Origin: an uncultured Oscillibacter sp.
GTDB lineage: Bacteria; Bacillota_A; Clostridia; Oscillospirales; Oscillospiraceae
Length of the DNA stretch: 23,862 nt
Reading direction: 5' to 3'
Assembly (NCBI GenBank): GCA_951800675.1
Contig: CATOKC010000045.1
Coordinates: forward strand, 1 to 23,862
A program made the translations under genes and the position numbers. Positions 13,275 through 19,626 of the stretch are shown here, in pieces. Numbering within the stretch: the stretch's first letter is position 1; every line of letters begins with the position of its first letter. Under the pieces are notes generated by a model that saw only the letters and a program-made list of their open reading frames with translations, had not been told where the DNA came from and searched no databases.

Positions 13275-14816
13275 TTAGTCGTGGTGGTTGATCTCGTATT
13301 TCTGCTCCACTTCCTCCAGCCGGTCCAGATAGGGGCTTTCGGTGCAGCTCATAGAGGGGGCCTCGTTTTTGAATTTTTCCACGGTCATCATGCTGTCCCG
13401 GACGGGGCGAATGGTGCCCGCACCGGCCACGCAGCCGCCGGGGCAGCCCATGCCCTCCAGCAAATAGCCGTCCCGCTTGCCCGCCTTGGCCATGGCCAGC
13501 ATCTTCCGGCAGTTTTTCAGCCCGTCGCCGTACTCAATTTTAATCTGCCGCTCCGGGTCGATGTGCCGGATGGCCTCCACCACGGCGGCGGCCACGCCTC
13601 CGCCCACGGCGAAGCCCCGGCCCATGCCGGTGCCCTCCTCCATCTCGTCCTCCGGGTTGGCCCGGAGCTTGGTAAAGTCGATGTCCGCCGCGTCGAAGAT
13701 GCCCAGCATCTCCTCAAAGGTCAGCACGAAGTCCACGTCGGAGCGGATGGTCCGGCGGTTGGCCTCCAGCTTCTTGGCGGAGCAGGGCCCGATGAAAACC
13801 ACCTTGGCGTCCGGGTGGTCCTTCTTCACCATCCGGGCGGTGATGACCATGGGGGTCAGAGCCATGGAGATATAGTCGGAGAACTCGGGGTAGAGCTTTT
13901 TCGCCATGACGCTCCAGGCGGGACAGCAGCTGGTGCCCATCCAGGGCTGCTTGGCGGGGACCTCCTCCAGGAAGTCGTGGGCCTCCTCCACGGTGCAAAG
14001 GTCCGCGCCGATGGCCACCTCCACCACGTCGTAGAAGCCCAGCACCTTCATGGCGGCGTGGAGCTTGGCGGGGGTGGCGTCCTTGCCGAACTGGCCCACG
14101 AAGGCCGGGGCCACGCAGGCCACCACCTTCTCGTTATTTTGCAGGGCCTGGCAGACCTGGTAAATCTGGCTCTTGTCGGCGATGGCGCCGAAGGGGCAGT
14201 TCACCAGGCACATGCCGCAGGAGACGCACTTGTCATAATTGATTTTCGCCCGGCCCAGCTCGTCGGATTCGATGGCGTCCATGCCGCACGCGGCGGCGCA
14301 GGGCCGCTCGATTTTGCTGATGGCCCGGTAGGGGCACTGGTTGAAGCACTTGCCGCATTTGATGCATTTGTCCTGGTCAATGTGGCAGTGCTTGTCCTTG
14401 TCCCGGTAGATGGCGTCCTTGGGGCAGACGTTCATGCAGGGGTGGGAGATGCAGCCCTGGCAGTTGTCGGTGATGCGCAGCTGCTTGGGGGGGCAGGCGT
14501 TGCAGGCGAAGGGGATGATGTTCACCAGGGGGTTCTGGAAGTGCTTCTGGGACTTCTCCGCCCACTGAAGGTCCTCGCTGACGGGAGTGGTCTCCCCGGC
14601 GAAGCGGATGTTCAGGCCCAGGGCCAGTCGGACCCGCTCCTGGACGATGGCCCGCTCCAGAAAAACGTCGTGGCGGTGCTTCGCCACGTCGCCCTGAATC
14701 ATTTTCAGGGGAATCTGGTCCAGCAGGCGGGGGTCCCCGCCCTCCAGGGCCAGCTTGGCCACCTCTTTAAAGACTGTGCGGCGGATGTCGTCGACTGCGC
14801 TGTGTACACCTCTCAT
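13275..14816 (-). CDS. Monomeric [FeFe]-hydrogenase, group B type
   Basis: 513 residues. N-terminal clusters: CNAC (105-108), CxxC and C (119, 122, 127, 131), then two ferredoxin-type motifs CIKCGKCFNQCP (151-162) and CVSCGMCLVNCP (197-208). The H-cluster domain has L1 TSCCPAW (295-301), L2 GPCSAKKLE (343-351) and L3 EGMGCPGGCVAG (454-465). These variants, with GPC instead of MPC in L2, mark the group B enzymes known from clostridia, which lack the classic proton-path Cys before L1. The enzyme should produce or take up hydrogen with ferredoxin in the cytoplasm; group B enzymes are poorly characterised. AGGAGG lies upstream of the ATG. No maturation genes hydE, hydF or hydG are in the window. 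Confidence 0.93.
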   Translation of the reverse strand: MRGVHSAVDDIRRTVFKEVAKLALEGGDPRLLDQIPLKMIQGDVAKHRHDVFLERAIVQERVRLALGLNIRFAGETTPVSEDLQWAEKSQKHFQNPLVNIIPFACNACPPKQLRITDNCQGCISHPCMNVCPKDAIYRDKDKHCHIDQDKCIKCGKCFNQCPYRAISKIERPCAAACGMDAIESDELGRAKINYDKCVSCGMCLVNCPFGAIADKSQIYQVCQALQNNEKVVACVAPAFVGQFGKDATPAKLHAAMKVLGFYDVVEVAIGADLCTVEEAHDFLEEVPAKQPWMGTSCCPAWSVMAKKLYPEFSDYISMALTPMVITARMVKKDHPDAKVVFIGPCSAKKLEANRRTIRSDVDFVLTFEEMLGIFDAADIDFTKLRANPEDEMEEGTGMGRGFAVGGGVAAAVVEAIRHIDPERQIKIEYGDGLKNCRKMLAMAKAGKRDGYLLEGMGCPGGCVAGAGTIRPVRDSMMTVEKFKNEAPSMSCTESPYLDRLEEVEQKYEINHHD

Positions 14817-14860
14817 AGTCGTTTCCTCCTATTTTTCAGGCGGCGCTCTCCGCCTGTTCC

Positions 14861-14879
14861 TTGTGAAATATGTAACCAA
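14861..14879 (+). promoter_or_regulatory. Rex-like operator in the hydrogenase leader
   Basis: TTGTGAAATATGTAACCAA is close to the Rex consensus (TTGTTAA or TTGTGAA, AT-rich centre, inverted half). It lies just downstream of the hydrogenase transcription start, where a bound repressor would block polymerase. Rex controls fermentative hydrogenases in clostridia according to the NADH/NAD ratio. The right half departs from consensus. Confidence 0.45.
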
Positions 14880-14893
14880 TCCGGTTCAACCCT

Positions 14894-14922
14894 ATTATAG
14901 CGAAGGCTTCCCCACATTGCAA
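14894..14922 (-). promoter_or_regulatory. Hydrogenase promoter
   Basis: On the minus strand TTGCAA and a perfect TATAAT are 17 bases apart, about 78 bases before the start codon. A 7-bp hairpin (14837-14843 with 14850-14856) lies in the leader before the ribosome site. Confidence 0.8.
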
Positions 14923-15106
14923 GAGGTTCTTGCTGGCAGGGGGCGTCCGCCGACGCGTTTTAACAAAAGGCGGCGCGCGCCGTGAGGAGCGGGCTCCGAT
15001 CCGTCCTGTTTTCGGAGCGCCCGGCCCCCATCCCGGGGGACGGGACAGAGCCCGGCCCTCGCGGCCGAACCGAGCCGATGGGGACACGCCTTTGCCGGCG
15101 GCGGGC

Positions 15107-15141
15107 AAAAAAATCCGGCGAACGGGAAGGCCCGCCGCCGG
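15107..15141 (-). terminator. Rho-independent terminator without an assigned gene
   Basis: On the minus strand the stem CCGGCG/CGCCGG, extended by CGGG/CCCG across a small internal loop, is followed by A and seven U residues. No minus-strand gene lies upstream of it. The same bases can also form the longer 13-bp inverted repeat with 15094-15106. Confidence 0.5.
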
Positions 15142-15233
15142 CTGCAAAGAGGGAAAAGAAACAGAAAGAGAGGAAATCGTGTCTCCTCCGCGGAGGATGG
15201 TACTAGCATAACCGGGAAATTTGAAATCAATCT
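15107..15233 (-). ncRNA. Candidate small RNA with CU-rich stretch
   Basis: A possible promoter on the minus strand (TTCGCA, 16 bases, TATAAA; 15240-15267) would start a transcript near 15233. It would end at the terminator at 15107-15141, giving about 125 bases with no credible reading frame. Its middle (15145-15180) is a long run of U and C free of obvious pairing, able to pair with Shine-Dalgarno sequences, as in known Firmicutes small RNAs. The promoter match is modest and no homologue is known to me. Confidence 0.3.
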
Positions 15234-15272
15234 GGATTTTTTATAAATAAACTGTGAACCTTGCGAAAAAAT

Positions 15273-15290
15273 CTTTCAGACAGCTTTCAG
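15273..15290 (+). promoter_or_regulatory. Direct repeat, likely response regulator site
   Basis: CTTTCAG occurs twice with starts 11 bases apart (15273 and 15284), 15 bases before the -35. OmpR/PhoB-type regulators bind such tandem half-sites, and one is encoded in this operon. Confidence 0.5.
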
Positions 15291-15305
15291 GCTGGGGCCG
15301 TAAAA

Positions 15306-15335
15306 TTGACAAAACCGGATCCTGTAGGATATAAT
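15306..15335 (+). promoter_or_regulatory. Promoter of the DUF4340/two-component operon
   Basis: Perfect TTGACA and TATAAT with an 18-base spacer. Confidence 0.85.
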
Positions 15336-15412
15336 AAACGCCGATTACCCTTACATGAGATCGCGACGACTTTCCGGCGGACTGCCGCCGGCGTTAAACA
15401 GGAGGACGCTTC

Positions 15413-16552
15413 ATGACCTGGAAAGAGAGACGGACCGTCACCATACTGCTGAGCATCATAGGGGTGCTGTTCCTGGCCTTGCTCATTGTTTTTGGCATGA
15501 TTTACCGGGAGGGGCGGGAGGAGGCCCTGGCGGGAACGGATAGCGCTGTCGCCGGATTTGCCGCGTCCGGCGCCCCGGTGGATTCCGGGGCCTACACCGC
15601 CCTGCGCTGGTATAACGGCGCCGCCACCCTCTCCTTTGCCCTGGACGAGGAGGGGGAGTGGGTCTGGGCCGACGGGCCGGACTTCCCCTTGAACAGCGGC
15701 ACGGTGACCTCCATTCTGGAGGCCCTGACGACCCTGAAATTCCAGCAGACGCTGCCTGCCGGGGAGAGCATGGCGGAATACGGCCTGGACACCCCCTCCG
15801 CCACCCTCACCGCCACGGCGGGGACCGGGGAGCAAACCCTGGCCTTCGGGAAAACCACCACCGATGGGGACAGCTATTACATGCGGATGAACGGGGACGA
15901 ATCCACGGTCTACATCGTGGCCGATACCTTGATGAAGCTGATGCGGACCCCCATTTACGACATGTGCGCCCTGCCGGAGCTGCCGGACCTCAGCGAGAGA
16001 AACCTCCGGGCCATCACCATCCAGGGTCCCGCCCCGGAGCCGGAACCCTCTGAGGAGAACGGCGAGGAGGAAGAGGGGGGCCTGGAACCGGCGGAGGAGC
16101 CGGAGCGGCCCACGGTTACCCTGAACGCCCGGCGCTCCAGCGGGGAGGACCAGCCCGCCCTGTGGTTTGAGGGCAGCGACAACGTCACCGCCAGCCCCCT
16201 GCTGCAAGATTTGCTCTACGACCTGAAAACCATGTCCATGGCAAAATGCGTGGACTACTTCCCCAGCGAGGAGGCGGCGGAAATCTGCGGATTCCAAAGC
16301 GCCGACGCCATTTTGAAGGTGGAATACGCTGCGAACGGCATGGACCAGACCTTCACCCTCACCGTGGGGGCCCGGATGCCCGACGAGTCCGGGCGATACG
16401 TCCGCCTGGAAGAGGATGGGGCCATTTACGCCCTGTCCACCGACAGTGTGGACGCGCTGATGAGCATTTCCGTGGCCGGGACGCGGGGCGCGGCCCAGGA
16501 GCCCGCCCCGGCGGAGGGTCAGGAGGGAACCCCGGCGGAACCCCAGGAGTAA
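15413..16552 (+). CDS. DUF4340 domain protein, membrane-anchored
   Basis: 379 residues. One N-terminal membrane span (about 9-31) acts as an uncleaved anchor. The outer part fits DUF4340: ALRWYNGAATLSFA, DFPLNSGTVTSILEALTTLK, EYGLDTPSATLTA, FGKTTTDGDSYYMRM and VYIVADTLM. An acidic Glu/Pro-rich insert (about 205-235) and a second half repeating the pattern follow (AEICGFQSADAILKVEY, RYVRLEEDGAIYAL), and the end is a low-complexity Pro/Glu/Ala tail. AGGAGG lies 7 bases before the ATG. DUF4340 proteins often accompany ABC exporters of the Gld type, but here the partners are a response regulator and a kinase. A sensor or envelope stress role is possible, not shown. Confidence 0.85.
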   Translation: MTWKERRTVTILLSIIGVLFLALLIVFGMIYREGREEALAGTDSAVAGFAASGAPVDSGAYTALRWYNGAATLSFALDEEGEWVWADGPDFPLNSGTVTSILEALTTLKFQQTLPAGESMAEYGLDTPSATLTATAGTGEQTLAFGKTTTDGDSYYMRMNGDESTVYIVADTLMKLMRTPIYDMCALPELPDLSERNLRAITIQGPAPEPEPSEENGEEEEGGLEPAEEPERPTVTLNARRSSGEDQPALWFEGSDNVTASPLLQDLLYDLKTMSMAKCVDYFPSEEAAEICGFQSADAILKVEYAANGMDQTFTLTVGARMPDESGRYVRLEEDGAIYALSTDSVDALMSISVAGTRGAAQEPAPAEGQEGTPAEPQE

Positions 16553-16564
16553 GGAGGTGCGCCC

Positions 16565-17242
16565 ATGCGGGTGCTGGTAATCGAGGACGAGGCGAGGCTG
16601 GCCGCCACGCTTCAGGACCTGCTGGAGCTGGGCGGCTACACCGCCGATGTGCGCCATGACGGCGAGTCCGGCCTGGACGACGCCCTGACGGGCATTTACG
16701 ATGTAATTTTGCTGGACGTGATGCTGCCCAAGCTGGACGGCTTCACCGTGCTGCGCCGCCTCCGGGAGGCGGGGAACGCCACGCCGGTGCTGATGCTCAC
16801 CGCCCGGTCGGAGGTGGCCGACAAGGTGGAGGGGCTGGACCGGGGGGCGGACTACTATTTGACCAAGCCCTTCGACCCCAAGGAGCTGCTGGCCTGCGTC
16901 CGGGCCCTGACCCGGCGGCAGCCGGAGCTTCGAAACCCGGATTCCCTGGAGTTTAGCGGGCTGCGGCTGGACAAGAACAGCTTCACCCTGTCCTATGGAG
17001 AGCGGTCCGTCCGCCTCAGCCGGAAGGAGTTTGACATCTGCGAGCTGTTGATGCTGAACCGGAATCTGGTGCTGACGAAGGAATCGCTGCTGCTGAAAAT
17101 CTGGGGCTATGAGTCCGACGCGGAGGACAACAATGTGGAGGTTTACATCTCCTTCCTCCGTAAAAAGCTGGCTCACCTCCACGCCAAGGTCCGCATCCGC
17201 ACCATCCGCATGGTGGGCTACTGCCTGGAAGAGGAGGACTGA
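16565..17242 (+). CDS. OmpR-family response regulator
   Basis: 225 residues. The receiver domain (1-115) has the acidic pair E7 and D8, the phosphorylated Asp51 in VILLDVMLP, T79 and K101 in LTKPF. The C-terminal winged helix (about 128-222) has LSRKEFDICELLMLNRN, the recognition region NVEVYISFLRKKL and the closing wing IRTIRMVGYCL. AAGGAGG lies 7 bases before the ATG. It follows the DUF4340 gene by 12 bases. The kinase gene follows after about 100 bases that hold DnaA-box-like sequences. It probably binds the direct repeat at 15273-15290 and controls its own operon. Confidence 0.95.
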   Translation: MRVLVIEDEARLAATLQDLLELGGYTADVRHDGESGLDDALTGIYDVILLDVMLPKLDGFTVLRRLREAGNATPVLMLTARSEVADKVEGLDRGADYYLTKPFDPKELLACVRALTRRQPELRNPDSLEFSGLRLDKNSFTLSYGERSVRLSRKEFDICELLMLNRNLVLTKESLLLKIWGYESDAEDNNVEVYISFLRKKLAHLHAKVRIRTIRMVGYCLEEED

Positions 17243-17277
17243 AACGTCCGTTTCGTCAACTGTGAGTTCCGCCCATC

Positions 17278-17328
17278 TTATCCACAGCCTTCTGGCGGTT
17301 TTACACAATTTCCACAAACTTATCAACA
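17278..17328 (+). promoter_or_regulatory. Cluster of four DnaA-box-like 9-mers
   Basis: All face the same way: TTATCCACA at 17278-17286 (perfect consensus), TTTTACACA at 17299-17307 (7 of 9), ATTTCCACA at 17308-17316 (7 of 9) and TTATCAACA at 17320-17328 (8 of 9). They fill the gap between response regulator and kinase genes. No dnaA, dnaN or AT-rich unwinding element is near, so this is not the main origin. It could be a site that titrates DnaA or lets DnaA affect kinase expression. Confidence 0.55.
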
Positions 17329-17343
17329 AGGGGTATGGGAGGC

Positions 17344-18579
17344 ATGATTCGTAAGCTCCGGCTGAAATTTGTGGCCGTCTGCATGGCCATGGTCACCGCC
17401 GTGCTGGCGGTGGTGTGCTTCGCCATCTTCGCCGCCCTCCGGGGGAACGTGGAGGACTTGAGCCGGGAGGTGCTCCACCGGGTCATTCAGGAGGAGACCC
17501 TGCCTGGCGGGAGGAAGCCGGAAATCGGCGTGGAAATCGGCGGGGACAAGGTGCTGCTGCCCTATTTCACCGTCAGCGTCTGGCCCGGCGGCGGGGGGGC
17601 CTACACCGCCTACGTCACCGGCGGCACCTACGCCGCTCTGGAGGACACGGCGGAGCTCACCGCCATTTTAGAGGACTGTTTGAACCAGGAGCCCCCGGAG
17701 GGCGTGATTCAGAGCTACAGCCTCCGCTATCTTCGGCGGGACAACGGGCTTTACCGGCGGCTGGCCTTTGTGGATATGTCCATGGAGCGGGCCATGCTCC
17801 GGGAGATGATGGGCTCTTATCTGCGTATCGCCCTGGCGGCCTTTCTGCTGCTGCTGGGGGTATCGGTCATCCTGGCCCGGTGGGCGACGGGGCCGGTGGA
17901 GCGGGCCTGGGGCCAGCAGCGCCAGTTCCTCTCCGACGCCTCCCACGAGCTGAAAACGCCGCTGACGGTGATTCTCTCCAACGCGGAGCTCCTCTCCGCC
18001 CTGCCCCTGGAGGAGCGGCCCGCCCGGTGGACGGACAACATTCTCTCCGAGTCCCACCAGATGAAGCGCCTGGTGGAGGAGATGCTGACCCTGGCCCGGG
18101 CGGACAACCTGGCCCTGCCTCCCGTGCTGGCGGAGGTCTCCTTGTCCGACGTGGCGGAGGACTGCGCCCTGGCCTTCGAGCCGGTGGCCTTTGAGGCGGG
18201 GAAGCCCCTGGAGTACCATGTGGCGGAGGGCGTCACGGTGCTGGGGGACGGGGATAAGCTCCGGCGGCTGGTTTCCATCCTGCTGGACAACGCCGTGAAG
18301 TACGGCGCGGAGGGGGGAACCATCACCCTGGCCCTGGAGCGGACGGAGCGCCAGGCAAGGCTGACGGTATCCAACCCCGGGGAGCCCATCCCGGCGGAGC
18401 AGCTCAGCCGGCTTTTTGAGCGGTTCTACCGGGCGGACGCCTCCCGGGGGGAGAAGAGCGGCTTCGGCCTGGGGCTGAGCATCGCCGCGGTCATTGCCCA
18501 GGAGCACAAGGGAACCTTGAAAGCTGAGAGCGGCGGGGAAGGGACGCGGCTTTTGCTTACTCTGCCGCTGAGAAAATAG
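17344..18579 (+). CDS. Sensor histidine kinase
   Basis: 411 residues. Two membrane spans (about 9-31 and 160-180) flank an extracytoplasmic sensor of about 125 residues. The HisKA helix has SDASHELKTPLT with the phosphorylated His near 201. The ATPase domain has the N box LLDNAVKYG, the F box LFERFYRAD and the G2 box GFGLGLSIA; the G1 box is degenerate (SNPGEPIP). An in-frame ATG at 17335 gives three more residues, but the AAGGGG at 17328-17333 is well spaced (10 bases) only for the ATG at 17344. It is the partner of the preceding response regulator. The signal is unknown. Confidence 0.92.
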   Translation: MIRKLRLKFVAVCMAMVTAVLAVVCFAIFAALRGNVEDLSREVLHRVIQEETLPGGRKPEIGVEIGGDKVLLPYFTVSVWPGGGGAYTAYVTGGTYAALEDTAELTAILEDCLNQEPPEGVIQSYSLRYLRRDNGLYRRLAFVDMSMERAMLREMMGSYLRIALAAFLLLLGVSVILARWATGPVERAWGQQRQFLSDASHELKTPLTVILSNAELLSALPLEERPARWTDNILSESHQMKRLVEEMLTLARADNLALPPVLAEVSLSDVAEDCALAFEPVAFEAGKPLEYHVAEGVTVLGDGDKLRRLVSILLDNAVKYGAEGGTITLALERTERQARLTVSNPGEPIPAEQLSRLFERFYRADASRGEKSGFGLGLSIAAVIAQEHKGTLKAESGGEGTRLLLTLPLRK

Positions 18580-18585
18580 GGCTTT

Positions 18586-18620
18586 AGCGCCTTGACCTTT
18601 GGGCGCTTTTACGGTAAAAT
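18586..18620 (+). promoter_or_regulatory. Overlapping terminator and promoter
   Basis: A hairpin AGCGCC/GGCGCT followed by TTTTA (18586-18611) can end the kinase operon. The -35 TTGACC (18592-18597) lies in its loop, and TAAAAT (18615-18620) is 17 bases on, making a promoter for the 48-residue gene. Confidence 0.55.
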
Positions 18621-18654
18621 AGAAGCATCCCAGCCAGGAAAGGAGCGTTTCAGC

Positions 18655-18801
18655 ATGGGAATGACAGACAGCCAATTCAAGGCCTTTATCTGTTTTGTGC
18701 TGGACAGCTTGCGGGAAGTGAAAAAGGAAAAGGACCCGGCGGCGCGTGAGGAAAGGCTGAACAAAGTCATTGACAACCTGCAAAAGGCCCTGGAGGACTG
18801 A
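18655..18801 (+). CDS. Small conserved-type hypothetical protein
   Basis: 48 residues, MGMTDSQFKAFICFVLDSLR and then a highly charged second half EERLNKVIDNLQKALED. It looks like two amphipathic helices joined by KEKDPAA. AAGGAG lies 9 bases before the ATG, and the gene has its own promoter and a strong terminator, so it is surely expressed. Similar short proteins starting with TDxQFKA occur in clostridia, with no known function. No signal peptide is present. It lies between two two-component systems but is transcribed alone. Confidence 0.8.
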   Translation: MGMTDSQFKAFICFVLDSLREVKKEKDPAAREERLNKVIDNLQKALED

Positions 18802-18809
18802 CATAGTGG

Positions 18810-18837
18810 AAAGGCGGGGAGCTTCCCCGCCTTTTTT
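18810..18837 (+). terminator. Strong Rho-independent terminator
   Basis: 11-bp stem AAAGGCGGGGA/TCCCCGCCTTT with a three-base loop and six T residues. It ends the 48-residue gene. Confidence 0.92.
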
Positions 18838-18842
18838 AATCG

Positions 18843-18901
18843 TAAGAAATTCTTAAGAATTTTGTCAAGCCGTTCGTAAGATTTGCCTGCTATCCTATAC
18901 A
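18843..18901 (+). promoter_or_regulatory. Promoter with tandem TAAGA half-sites
   Basis: TAAGA occurs at 18843, 18854 and 18877, with a related TCAAG at 18865, starts 11, 11 and 12 bases apart. The first two lie in a 16-bp palindrome AAATTCTTAAGAATTT (18847-18862). The -10 is TATACA (18896-18901) and the -35 is weak (TTCGTA), as expected of a promoter activated by an OmpR-type regulator, probably the one encoded next. Confidence 0.55.
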
Positions 18902-18924
18902 CAGCTCAAGGGAGGAAGCCCGAT

Positions 18925-19626
18925 ATGAACGAATGTATTTTAGTCGTGGATGACGACCCGGAAATTGTGAACGCCATCGCCATCACCCTGGAGCGGGAGG
19001 GCTATCCGGTCCGCAGGGCCTATGACGGCCTCCAGGCCGTGGATGAATGCCTGGACCCCGCCGTGAAGCTCATCCTCATCGACGTGATGATGCCCAGGCT
19101 GGACGGCCTCAGCGCCCTGCTCCGCATCCGGGAAAAGCGGAACCTGCCGGTGATCGTCCTCTCCGCCAAAAGCGAGGACACGGACAAAATCCTGGGCCTT
19201 TCCATGGGGGCCGACGACTACGTGACCAAGCCCTACAATCCCCAGGAGCTCATCGCCCGGGTGCGAAGCCAGCTTCGGCGGTACACGTCTCTTGGCGACG
19301 TGCACGCCGAGGGGCGGCAGGGCCTTCTGGTGAACGGGCGGCTCAGCTACGACCCCGCCGGGCGGATTCTCCGGGCCGACGGGGACGAGGTGAAGCTCAC
19401 CCCCACGGAGACGAAGATCGTGGACCTGCTCTTCCGCCACCCCGGGCAGATTTTCCCCGCCGAGGAAATCTACCGCCGGGTGTGGAACGAGGACGCGTTT
19501 TCCTGCGAGAACACGGTGATGGTTCACATCCGCCGCATTCGGGAAAAGATCGAGCTGAATCCCAAGGAGCCAGATTACATTAAGGTGGTGTGGGGCATTG
19601 GATACAAAATGGAACAACACGGATAA
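18925..19626 (+). CDS. OmpR-family response regulator, VanR-like
   Basis: 233 residues. The receiver domain shows VVDDDPEIV, the phosphorylated Asp53 (LIDVMMPRLDG), S80 in place of the common Thr, and K102 in VTKPYNPQELIAR. The winged helix has LTPTETKIVDLLFRHPGQIF, EIYRRVWNE and VMVHIRRIREKIE, ending in the wing VVWGIGYKME. The overall pattern is like VanR and its many relatives in clostridia. GGGAGG lies upstream of the ATG at 18925. Its end overlaps the kinase gene by 29 bases, so the pair is co-translated. The TAAGA repeats upstream suggest autoregulation. No vancomycin resistance genes are present, so the name says nothing of the substrate. Confidence 0.95.
   Translation: MNECILVVDDDPEIVNAIAITLEREGYPVRRAYDGLQAVDECLDPAVKLILIDVMMPRLDGLSALLRIREKRNLPVIVLSAKSEDTDKILGLSMGADDYVTKPYNPQELIARVRSQLRRYTSLGDVHAEGRQGLLVNGRLSYDPAGRILRADGDEVKLTPTETKIVDLLFRHPGQIFPAEEIYRRVWNEDAFSCENTVMVHIRRIREKIELNPKEPDYIKVVWGIGYKMEQHG

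Larger units (their letters stand above)
14923..15412. other. Non-coding region between divergent operons
   Basis: No convincing gene. The left part (14980-15080) is GC-rich with several short dyads (GCTCCGA/TCGGAGC, CCCCC/GGGGG, GGCC/GGCC). A 13-bp inverted repeat lies at 15094-15106 and 15130-15142. A 14-bp palindrome TCCTCCGCGGAGGA lies at 15184-15197. The right part (15200-15340) is AT-rich and holds promoters. The leader of the DUF4340 gene has a 7-bp hairpin (15374-15380 with 15385-15391) before the ribosome site. Open frames here lack ribosome sites and family likeness. Confidence 0.6.

Noticed and set aside
14895..15230. Minus-strand open frame of 111 codons in the intergenic region
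   Set aside because: No ribosome site, low-complexity composition, and it runs through the terminator and the hydrogenase promoter.
17278..17328. Chromosomal origin of replication
   Set aside because: DnaA boxes are present, but there is no dnaA, dnaN, gyrase, ribosomal protein L34 gene or AT-rich unwinding region nearby.
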